DNA of 6,491 nucleotides, from the NCBI GenBank assembly GCA_002477505.1, contig DLQB01000127.1:1-6491 (forward strand). The letters are read 5' to 3'. This stretch comes from Flavobacteriales bacterium UBA7443 (GTDB taxonomy: Bacteria > Bacteroidota > Bacteroidia > Flavobacteriales_D > Sanyastnellaceae). The position numbers were made by a program, and so were the translations under genes. Shown here piece after piece: positions 1 to 5,807 of this stretch; the stretch's first letter is position 1, and every line of letters begins with the position of its first letter. The notes below the pieces were generated by a model. That model made no database searches. It saw only the letters and a program-made list of their open reading frames with translations, and had not been told where the DNA came from.

Positions 1-8
1 TAACTTTG
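1..8 (+). promoter_or_regulatory. Bacteroidota-type -7 promoter element (TAACTTTG)
   Basis: TAACTTTG matches the Bacteroidota sigma-A -7 consensus TAnnTTTG at every fixed position. It lies 26 bases before the peroxiredoxin ATG, so transcription would start near base 14-16 and leave a leader of about 20 bases. That leader is A-rich and has no Shine-Dalgarno motif, as is usual in this phylum. The matching -33 TTG would fall to the left of the window and cannot be checked. The match is seen directly; its use as a promoter is inferred. Confidence 0.6.
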
Positions 9-34
9 CATCTTTAATTCAAACAAATCAGACC

Positions 35-604
35 ATGCTTGTAGGTAAAAATGCCCCGCACTTCTCATCCAATGCTTACATCGACGGAAAAATTGTACGG
101 AACTTCTCCCTAGAAGCTTACAAGGGAAAGCAAAACGTACTGCTCATTTTCTATCCCAAAAACTTTACCTCGTTGTGCCAAAGCGAACTGGTGGCCTTTC
201 AGGCTCGACTAAGCGAATTTGAAGCGCGCAACACCGCCGTCGTAGCGTGCTCCACGGATACTGCCGACTCCCATGCGGCTGCGGCGCGCATTCCACGTGA
301 AGACGGAGGAATCATGGGTGTTCAGTTCCCGATTGTCAGCGATGCCAACAAAACCATCGCTACCAACTACGATGTCATCAGCGGAGATTACGACTATTCG
401 GAAGATGGCCTCCTCACCTGCGACTCAGAAATGATTGCATTGCGTGGATCCTTTCTCATCGATAAGAATGGCATGGTACAGCACCATCTATTGAATTTCT
501 TCACCCTCGGACGAAGTGTAGATGAGGCCTTGCGGATGGCCGATGCGCTGTGCCACGTGCAGGAGAGCGGTCAAGGATGCCCCGCCAACTGGACCAAGGA
601 CTGA
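35..604 (+). CDS. Typical 2-Cys peroxiredoxin (AhpC/TSA family)
   Basis: This is a thiol peroxidase of 189 residues, a normal length for the Prx1/AhpC group, that would reduce hydrogen peroxide and organic peroxides in the cytoplasm. The active-site loop FYPKNFTSLC supplies Pro41, Thr45 and peroxidatic Cys48. Arg137 in RGSFLID is the conserved active-site arginine. GRSVDEALR (159-167) precedes resolving Cys182 in the C-terminal CPANW motif. The residues after the peroxidatic cysteine are QSE rather than the usual PTE, which is unusual. The protein ends soon after CPANW, so the C-terminal YF helix of hyperoxidation-sensitive eukaryotic enzymes is absent, and the GGLG motif reads GGIM at 91-94; a peroxide-robust enzyme is inferred. 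The ATG at 35 follows a -7 promoter element with a short leader. Its stop codon abuts the stop of the convergent - strand gene. The reductant (thioredoxin or AhpF-like) is not encoded here. Confidence 0.95.
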   Translation: MLVGKNAPHFSSNAYIDGKIVRNFSLEAYKGKQNVLLIFYPKNFTSLCQSELVAFQARLSEFEARNTAVVACSTDTADSHAAAARIPREDGGIMGVQFPIVSDANKTIATNYDVISGDYDYSEDGLLTCDSEMIALRGSFLIDKNGMVQHHLLNFFTLGRSVDEALRMADALCHVQESGQGCPANWTKD

Positions 605-1069
605 TCAATCGCTCGTCTGCTCGTGGAGTCCGTGTCGGAACCACGACTCCATTCGGTTCACCATTGACTTCGTCCCTTCCATGAGGATTCGAACGGAGTG
701 CCCTTCGCGTTTAAATTCAAGCGTGAGCGTGGCCAAAGTGGCGGAAGTCTCGGATGGTGCTATTCGAAGCAATTCGAGTTCTTGGCGCCGAATCGGGATG
801 GCATAAACCTCCAATCGCACTTTGGTGAAAGCCATGACTCCGCCTTGGGTGCGCTGAAAGTTGACGGGAGTGCGGTGGGTCAGGTCATCGCGCATGGATT
901 GCAAATCGCTCAAGCCTTCGAGTCCAACCAAATCCAGTTTGGGGGAGCCCAAAGGCCTCCCCTTTAGCGTTTGGCGCATCGCATCCATCCAGGGCCACTT
1001 CGGCCCGCAAATCGCGTGAACCTCCTTCCAGCGGTTCGGATCATTGTAAGTAACATTCCAATGCATCAT
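605..1069 (-). CDS. Hypothetical protein, last gene of the photolyase operon
   Basis: I do not recognise this 154-residue protein. It has no signal peptide, membrane segment or cysteine cluster (a single Cys at position 21), so it is probably cytoplasmic. The N-terminal 30 residues are rich in tryptophan (Trp4, 14, 25, 27). The middle and C-terminal part (about 78-130) alternates hydrophobic and charged residues in a way that suggests several beta strands, for example FTKVRLEVYAIPI and ATLATLTLEF, followed by a terminal amphipathic helix (about 132-149). A small strand-rich domain with a C-terminal helix is therefore plausible, but no family can be named. Its start overlaps the CRY-DASH stop in an ATGATG arrangement (ATG at 1069 or 1066), so translation is probably coupled to that of the photolyase genes. 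There is no Shine-Dalgarno sequence. It is most likely a real gene because of this coupling and because it fills the space exactly up to the peroxiredoxin stop. Confidence 0.8.
   Translation of the reverse strand: MMHWNVTYNDPNRWKEVHAICGPKWPWMDAMRQTLKGRPLGSPKLDLVGLEGLSDLQSMRDDLTHRTPVNFQRTQGGVMAFTKVRLEVYAIPIRRQELELLRIAPSETSATLATLTLEFKREGHSVRILMEGTKSMVNRMESWFRHGLHEQTSD
624..651. terminator. Candidate bidirectional hairpin at the convergent gene junction
   Basis: TGGAGTCCGTG (624-634) can pair with CACGACTCCA (642-651) to give a 10-bp GC-rich stem with one bulged C and a 7-base loop. It starts 20 bases after the peroxiredoxin stop and lies inside the last codons of the opposing 154-residue gene. 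Since the two genes have no spacer, a terminator for the peroxiredoxin must lie within the other gene, and this is the best hairpin I saw there. No T-run follows it on the + strand, so it is not a textbook intrinsic terminator. Confidence 0.3.
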
Positions 1070-2370
1070 GGCACCGCGTCAGGGTCCAGAGGGAAGATTC
1101 CCCCCAATCGATTCCAATGGCTTTGATAGGCTCCGTCCGCATCATACCGTTCGGCCTGCCAATCCACATCAAACTTGCGCTGCGGCCTAGGATCGTAGCC
1201 TATGCCTCCGACATACAGCCAATTGCCTGTGTTGCTGCACGGGTCGAAGTCAATGAGCCAATGTTCAAACCATTCGGCACATGCCCGCCAATCCAATCCG
1301 AGGTCGTGAATCGCATACGACGCCACATTTTGACGTCCTCGGTTGGACATGAATCCTGTGAGGCGCAACTCATGCATATTGGCGTTAACAAAGGGACTGC
1401 GCGTCGTTCCGGTGCACCAAGCTTTCCACTGCAACGGATGATGCGAAACAGGATTTCGTGCTGATTCCTTTAATCCCGTGGCGTGCCAGATGCGGTTGCC
1501 ATGCTGCATGGCAACGAATCGAAAGTAATCCCGCCAAAGCAATTCAAAAATCAGCCAATATGTGCTCTCATTGGAGCCTTCCTCTTCCTCGTAGCGGCGA
1601 ATCGCATGGTAAATGGAGCGGGGGCTCATGCATCCCCACGCCAACCAAGGGCTGAATTTGCTCGAGTAATCCCATCCGAGCATGCCGTTTCGGGTCTGCT
1701 TGTAGGAACTCAACGAGTGGGTTCCCCAGAAATAATGTTGCAATCGCTTCCAGCCGGTCAGCGCGCCGCCCTCAAAACACATCGTGTCTTCAGGCAATCC
1801 TGCCAATCGTTGCAACCCATCCGGATCGAAGGGAGTGGATTCCATTCCTTGGGGGGGCGGTGGCAATTTCGGAATCGGGAATTCCGGGCGAATGTCAAGG
1901 CCACGCTTCTCTACCTTGTTGCGAAACCTCGAGAATATCTCGGGTAAATCTTCCACAGCAAAAGGCAAATCTTCGGGGTGCACAAGGGTAGATCCTTCCA
2001 CCACATGATGCGGAATCATTGTGGAAATGGATTCGGCAGATTGGGTTTCCTCGCCTGTGTGGCAACGCTGGGAAAATACCGCTTGACAATTCCATTCCTT
2101 CGCCGTCTGCAAGACACACTCGACCGGATTGCCTTGAAGAACTCGCAATTGCTGGCCAATTCCTCTCAATTCACGGTCCAAATCCGCCAGGCTCTCAAGC
2201 ATGAACCTGCGGCGGTGGTCACCCATTCGCTCCTCTCCTTGGCTCCATTCAGGGCCGCTGGGAATGACAAAAACAAACACCGCCTCATCCGCTTTTTGAG
2301 CCATGGCCGTGAGTGCTGGATTATCCAACAAACGCAAATCTTCTCGAAACCAATAAAGGGCGCGCATCAT
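1066..2370 (-). CDS. DASH-family cryptochrome / photolyase
   Basis: This FAD-dependent blue-light protein of 434 residues belongs to the CRY-DASH branch, whose studied members repair cyclobutane pyrimidine dimers, mainly in single-stranded or looped DNA. The N-terminal antenna domain begins with ALYWFREDLRLLDN (4-17) and runs to about residue 165; a proline-rich linker follows (PKLPPPPQ, 167-174), then the all-helical FAD-binding domain. DASH signatures include YKQTRNG (223-229), KFSPWLAWGCMSPR (238-251), WLIFELLWRDYFRF (272-285), SNRGRQNVAS (342-351) and GNWLYVGGIGYDPRP (382-396). Asn380 matches the asparagine facing flavin N5, and Trp361 and Trp384 match two members of the tryptophan triad. 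Position 329 is Asn where the PFVDAN motif normally has Asp. The tandem ATGs at 2370 and 2367 overlap the stop of the upstream photolyase, so this start was preferred over a GTG 26 codons upstream (2448), which would add residues unlike the family. Confidence 0.95.
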   Translation of the reverse strand: MMRALYWFREDLRLLDNPALTAMAQKADEAVFVFVIPSGPEWSQGEERMGDHRRRFMLESLADLDRELRGIGQQLRVLQGNPVECVLQTAKEWNCQAVFSQRCHTGEETQSAESISTMIPHHVVEGSTLVHPEDLPFAVEDLPEIFSRFRNKVEKRGLDIRPEFPIPKLPPPPQGMESTPFDPDGLQRLAGLPEDTMCFEGGALTGWKRLQHYFWGTHSLSSYKQTRNGMLGWDYSSKFSPWLAWGCMSPRSIYHAIRRYEEEEGSNESTYWLIFELLWRDYFRFVAMQHGNRIWHATGLKESARNPVSHHPLQWKAWCTGTTRSPFVNANMHELRLTGFMSNRGRQNVASYAIHDLGLDWRACAEWFEHWLIDFDPCSNTGNWLYVGGIGYDPRPQRKFDVDWQAERYDADGAYQSHWNRLGGIFPLDPDAVP

Positions 2371-3965
2371 AGTTCTTCTATTCGATTCAAGTTCATCGCT
2401 GCCGTTTCGAGGAGCGCTCGCTGTTTTTCCGGATCCATGCGATCCCACGTCCTGTATGCCATTCCGATCCGTGGGTTGCGCTCCAACTTGTCGCGGTGGC
2501 GGTCGTAAAAATCCCAGTACAAAGCGTTAAAAGGACAGGCCTTCTCTCCCACCTTTTCATTGGGATCATACTGGCAGCCCTTGCAGTAATGCCCCATCTT
2601 TTTTAAGTACTGCGCACTGCTTACGTAGGGCTTGGAACCCACGATTCCACCGTCGGCAAATTGGCTCATCCCCCGGGTATTTGTGATTTCCACCCATTGC
2701 AACGCATCGATGTACACCCCGAGGTACCAAGCATCCAACTCATCCGGATGAATGCCCGCTAAGAGTGCAAAGTTTCCCGTCACCATCAAGCGCTGGATGT
2801 GATGCGCGTAAGCGTGCTCCATGGTTTGCTCAATGGCATGGGAGACACAGGCCATGTTCGTTTTCCCGGTCCAAAACCAATCCGGCAATTTTCTCTTGTG
2901 CCCGAAGAAGTTCAGCGTTTCATAGTTCGGCATGTGGGCCCAATACACGCCACGCATGTATTCCCTCCAGCCCAAAATTTGCCGTATGAACCCCTCCGCC
3001 TGCGAAACATCAATTCGGTCGGACCCATCATGAAATGCCTGCTCTACCGCATCGACCACTTCCGAAGGAGAGAGCAATTTGGCATTCATTGCAAAGCTCA
3101 GTCGGGAATGATAGACACTCCAACTGTTCGTGGTGAGCGCATCCTGAAAATCGCCAAAATGCGGCAGTAACGTTTCAATGAAGTACGCTAGAACCTGGAG
3201 CCCATCTGCGCGCGTGATCGGCCAACCGAATCGTTTCGAATCCAAACGACCCGTGGTCTTTACACCCGCGGCCTCAATCATGTGCACCAATCCCTCCACG
3301 TTCCGATCCAGTGTCAACGGCAACGGCGGCATATGATCCTTGGGAAGCTTTTGCCGATTGGACGCATCGTAATTCCAGCTGCCGCCCTCGGGCTCACCCG
3401 TCGAGGTCATCAATACTTCGTGCTTCTTCCGCATTGCGCGGTAAAAGTTTTCGAGGCGATAGGTTTTCTTTCCTTCGAAAAACAACGCCAGCTCGGAACG
3501 CGTTGTGTAAAAGTGTTCTGAATCGAACGCCTCAACCTCCAAACCTTCCGTCCGATTCCGTGCACTCCATTCGGTCAGTTGCTGGTCCAGCCGGTACTCA
3601 TCAGGCATTTGCCAACTTACCTTGGTCGCATTCACTTCCGATCGTATCCAATCGAGGTTCTCCGTCAACGATTGACGGTTCCGCGCATCGTCCAAGGTGA
3701 GGTAAAACACTCGAAAACCTGAGCCTGCTCGCTGCTGTGCGAACAAACGCATTGCCCCGAAAAAGGCAACCACTTTCTGAATATGATGCGGCGCGTAATC
3801 CGTTTCTTGGCGCATTTCCATGAGCACGTAAACCACTTCATGCGGAACCGGCTCCACGAACCAAGAATGCTGGGAATGAAGCTGATCGCCCAAAATGAGC
3901 CGAACTTCCTCGGCGGGCCTCAAATCCCTGAGCTCCGAAATTGAATCGTTCCAATCTTTATGCAT
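2367..3965 (-). CDS. Iron-sulfur photolyase, FeS-BCP / (6-4) photolyase family
   Basis: This is a member of the prokaryotic iron-sulfur photolyase class (deoxyribodipyrimidine photolyase-related, typified by Agrobacterium PhrB), predicted to use light, FAD and a [4Fe-4S] cluster to repair (6-4) photoproducts. From the ATG at 3965 it has 532 residues and opens with the antenna domain (LILGDQLHSQHSWF from about residue 23). The cluster ligands would be Cys373, Cys461, Cys464 and Cys477, with the same spacing (88, 3, 13) as I recall for PhrB Cys350, 438, 441 and 454. With the same offset of 23, His388-His389 correspond to PhrB His365-His366, needed for repair, and Trp365, Trp413 and Tyr414 correspond to its electron-transfer residues. 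The enzyme therefore looks intact. The start is uncertain: 3965 best fits the family; an in-frame ATG at 4028 or a GTG at 4136 would add 21 or 57 residues with no family likeness. Its TGA overlaps the start of the CRY-DASH gene. Confidence 0.93.
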   Translation of the reverse strand: MHKDWNDSISELRDLRPAEEVRLILGDQLHSQHSWFVEPVPHEVVYVLMEMRQETDYAPHHIQKVVAFFGAMRLFAQQRAGSGFRVFYLTLDDARNRQSLTENLDWIRSEVNATKVSWQMPDEYRLDQQLTEWSARNRTEGLEVEAFDSEHFYTTRSELALFFEGKKTYRLENFYRAMRKKHEVLMTSTGEPEGGSWNYDASNRQKLPKDHMPPLPLTLDRNVEGLVHMIEAAGVKTTGRLDSKRFGWPITRADGLQVLAYFIETLLPHFGDFQDALTTNSWSVYHSRLSFAMNAKLLSPSEVVDAVEQAFHDGSDRIDVSQAEGFIRQILGWREYMRGVYWAHMPNYETLNFFGHKRKLPDWFWTGKTNMACVSHAIEQTMEHAYAHHIQRLMVTGNFALLAGIHPDELDAWYLGVYIDALQWVEITNTRGMSQFADGGIVGSKPYVSSAQYLKKMGHYCKGCQYDPNEKVGEKACPFNALYWDFYDRHRDKLERNPRIGMAYRTWDRMDPEKQRALLETAAMNLNRIEEL

Positions 3966-4075
3966 GTTCCAATGGGATTTTGGATGAACGCTGGCTTCGG
4001 CAGCGTTTCGAGCAATAACGAACTTCATCCCAACAGGATTCCCACTTCTTTCGCCAAGAAAAAGGTTTTTCGCAC

Positions 4076-4091
4076 ACCGTACATATACGGT
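4076..4091. promoter_or_regulatory. 16-base inverted repeat, candidate operator
   Basis: ACCGTA and TACGGT form perfect 6-base arms around CATA. The repeat lies in the 198-base gap between the hydrolase stop and the chosen photolyase start, the largest gap in the - strand block. Its dimer-site geometry would suit a regulator controlling the photolyase pair separately from the upstream genes. No TAnnTTTG promoter element was found near it on the - strand, and the regulator is unknown. If the GTG at 4136 were the true start, the repeat would be coding. Confidence 0.3.
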
Positions 4092-4163
4092 CTGGTGGGT
4101 AGTGCTCGCGTCGCATGAGAATTTAACCTCGTGCACGCGCCAAGGTTCACACCCGGGTCGGAA

Positions 4164-5081
4164 TTATCCTTTTTGTAAAGCTTTCAACTCCGACCACTTC
4201 ATCGGAACCGGCGTAGCCGTGACAGCTCCAGGAACTTCCTGATCGGTCAGAAACTTCAACACCAAATCATTGAAGAGTTCTGGCGCCTCAATGCTGCATA
4301 CGTGGCCACAATTTTCAATGACCGTTAGCCGCATGTTCTTCTGAATCCGAGCAAACCGTTTCGCCGCTCGCAAGAAAATGTGGTCTTGGCTTCCCATCAC
4401 CAACAATCCCTTCTTCATGACCGGTCGATGGATGTATTCTTGGGCCAAGTTGAAAAATGGCTTGTACAACTGAATCCATTTCATGTATTCCCGCGTGGAC
4501 AAGCGTTTGCTTTGGCGGCGGAAAATATAGCGGCTCAGGCGGTGATTCCGTCGAGGCAAAACAATGAAACTAAAAAGCCAATACAGCGCGCGGTAAGGCA
4601 AAATGTGGGACAAAAGCTTGCCGGAATGAACAAACCAATGCATCAAACGGCTGCCATCGAAAATGGCCCCTGCCATGATCATCCGATCGACCAGCTGCGG
4701 TCTTTCAATGTCGATTTTTTGCAAAATGACACTGCCAATGCTCAAACTCATGAAATGGGCCTTGCCGATGTTTAAGTGATCGATGACCGCGAGAATGTCT
4801 TTGGCCACAATGTCGAAATCGTAAGCGGGAAATTCCGGCATGATTTCTTTGCTGTAGCCGTGATCCCGCAAGTCAATGAGCAAAAGACGAAAATGGGGGG
4901 CGAAGGCTTCTATCTGAAACTTCCACGTGCGGATGCTGCCCCCTGCTCCATGGATGAAAACCAACCAAGGTGCATTCGGATTCTCCGTAACCACCTCATG
5001 GTGCAGCAACGTGCGCTCGGATTCACCCCCACCCTGCGGTGGTGACGTCTCCATAGTTGCATTGTTGGTGCTGCTTTTCAT
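4164..5081 (-). CDS. Alpha/beta-fold hydrolase
   Basis: This 305-residue protein has the alpha/beta-hydrolase fold and would cleave or transfer an ester, lactone, thioester or similar bond; the substrate cannot be told. HGAGG (44-48) supplies the oxyanion region and DLRDHGYS (70-77) is the usual strand-4 motif. The nucleophile elbow is SLSIG with Ser114, where the first glycine of GxSxG is replaced by serine. Asp233 in GSQDHIF and His260 in NCGHVCSIEAP complete the triad. The cap region (about 145-195) has a hydrophobic stretch around LYWLFSFIVLP followed by many Arg and Lys residues, so contact with lipid or membrane is possible. A tail of about 25 residues after the core (VPGAVTATPVPMKWSELK) is of unknown use. 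The ATG at 5081 was chosen; a second ATG at 5054 is possible, since the first 20 residues are low in complexity. It sits 39 bases after the flavin reductase, probably in the same operon. Confidence 0.9.
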   Translation of the reverse strand: MKSSTNNATMETSPPQGGGESERTLLHHEVVTENPNAPWLVFIHGAGGSIRTWKFQIEAFAPHFRLLLIDLRDHGYSKEIMPEFPAYDFDIVAKDILAVIDHLNIGKAHFMSLSIGSVILQKIDIERPQLVDRMIMAGAIFDGSRLMHWFVHSGKLLSHILPYRALYWLFSFIVLPRRNHRLSRYIFRRQSKRLSTREYMKWIQLYKPFFNLAQEYIHRPVMKKGLLVMGSQDHIFLRAAKRFARIQKNMRLTVIENCGHVCSIEAPELFNDLVLKFLTDQEVPGAVTATPVPMKWSELKALQKG

Positions 5082-5087
5082 GCGGCT

Positions 5088-5116
5088 AATTTCGTTGAAA
5101 TTCTGGCTGAAATTTC
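5088..5116. repeat. Clustered GAAATT/AATTTC repeats in a short intergenic gap
   Basis: AATTTC-GTT-GAAATT (5088-5102) is a perfect 6-base inverted repeat with a 3-base centre, and GAAATTTC follows at 5109-5116. All three copies lie in the 39-base gap just ahead of the hydrolase start. The stem is AT-rich and weak, so this may simply be AT-rich intergenic sequence; a regulatory role is only a possibility. Confidence 0.2.
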
Positions 5117-5120
5117 ATTT

Positions 5121-5795
5121 TCAAGCATCTTCCCATCCCTTCATGAAATCAGGCTCGCATTCCGGTGTTGTTTGATCCGATTTTGCATAGGCGAGGCGAC
5201 TCAACTTTTTGGTGATGTGATAGCCATCCAAAGAGCTCAAGGCGATAACACCGAGGCCTTCTAAGTCCAAGTAGCCATCTTTTGCCCAGGCCGTTTCGGG
5301 AAATTCCACCCAACGAATCTGGCCCACAACAAAACGGCATTCATTTTGTGGGATTTTCCATTCATCCACACGTTCCAAGCCCAATCGCACAGGAGCTTCT
5401 TCCACTGCTGGTGCCTCAAATCCACAGCGGTAGATGGGCGTGAAGCCAAGTTCATCAAATTCGCTGGACGATTCGGGATACCGGGCACTGGCTTGGTGCG
5501 CGCGCTTGTAAAAATCTTGGCCCACATGGTTCATGGTGAAAACACCGGTTTCTCGGATGTTCCAATACGTGTGACTGCCATGCTCCGGCTCTGATGGTGG
5601 GCGAAAAACGACACCAATCAGGGCGGGATCTGAGCCCAAATGAACGGCAGAGCTGACGATGCTAAGGTTGTGATTGCCTGCCCCATTGGCGGTGCCAATG
5701 AGATTGGCACTCTTGAAGCCACTCAGGCTATTGACCAATCGCCCGCGCTTTCGTTGCGGCATCAACTCCAAGTCCAAATCGTTGAGGGTTTTCAT
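5121..5795 (-). CDS. Flavin reductase-domain protein (FMN-binding split barrel)
   Basis: This 224-residue protein belongs to the flavin reductase-like (DIM6/NTAB) family, which binds FMN in a split barrel and commonly reduces free flavin with NAD(P)H. Recognisable family segments are VNSLSGFKSANLIGT (21-35), NLSIVSSAVHLGSDP (43-57) leading into LIGVVFRP, the HTYWNIRETGVFTMNHV block (75-91), SEFDELGF (111-118) and the closing strand VVGQIRWVEF (156-165). LDGYH at 189-193 fits the conserved C-terminal segment of this subgroup. The length is typical and no key segment is missing. It starts 12 bases after the SDR stop, with no clear ribosome binding site, so the two are almost certainly co-transcribed. 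In a photolyase operon it could supply reduced flavin for chromophore loading, or act as an oxidoreductase on an unknown substrate; neither is shown by the sequence. Confidence 0.9.
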   Translation of the reverse strand: MKTLNDLDLELMPQRKRGRLVNSLSGFKSANLIGTANGAGNHNLSIVSSAVHLGSDPALIGVVFRPPSEPEHGSHTYWNIRETGVFTMNHVGQDFYKRAHQASARYPESSSEFDELGFTPIYRCGFEAPAVEEAPVRLGLERVDEWKIPQNECRFVVGQIRWVEFPETAWAKDGYLDLEGLGVIALSSLDGYHITKKLSRLAYAKSDQTTPECEPDFMKGWEDA

Positions 5796-5807
5796 CCGTG
5801 CGTCCCG

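Noticed and set aside
1851..1857. Run of seven G within the CRY-DASH gene, as a possible phase-variable tract
   Set aside because: It encodes part of a proline-rich linker (PPPPQ), the frame is intact across it, and seven bases is short for slippage-based switching.
2371..2448. GTG start extending the CRY-DASH protein by 26 residues
   Set aside because: The extra residues are low in complexity, precede the conserved first strand, and would overlap the upstream photolyase by about 80 bases; the tandem ATG at 2370/2367 gives a typical N-terminus and a neat overlap.
1978..2508. Open frame of 176 codons on the + strand opposite the photolyase genes
   Set aside because: It lies wholly antisense to two strongly conserved proteins and its translation has no family likeness; the same applies to the + strand frames at 1483-1947, 2799-3170, 3311-3700 and 4380-4775.
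605..4028. Possible fusion or duplication of the two photolyase genes
   Set aside because: They belong to different branches with different motifs (iron-sulfur cysteines in one, DASH signatures in the other), so this is not a recent tandem duplication.
4029..4136. GTG start at 4136 for the iron-sulfur photolyase
   Set aside because: The added residues do not resemble the family, the codon is a weaker start, and the homologous region begins much later; ATG at 3965 (or 4028) is preferred.
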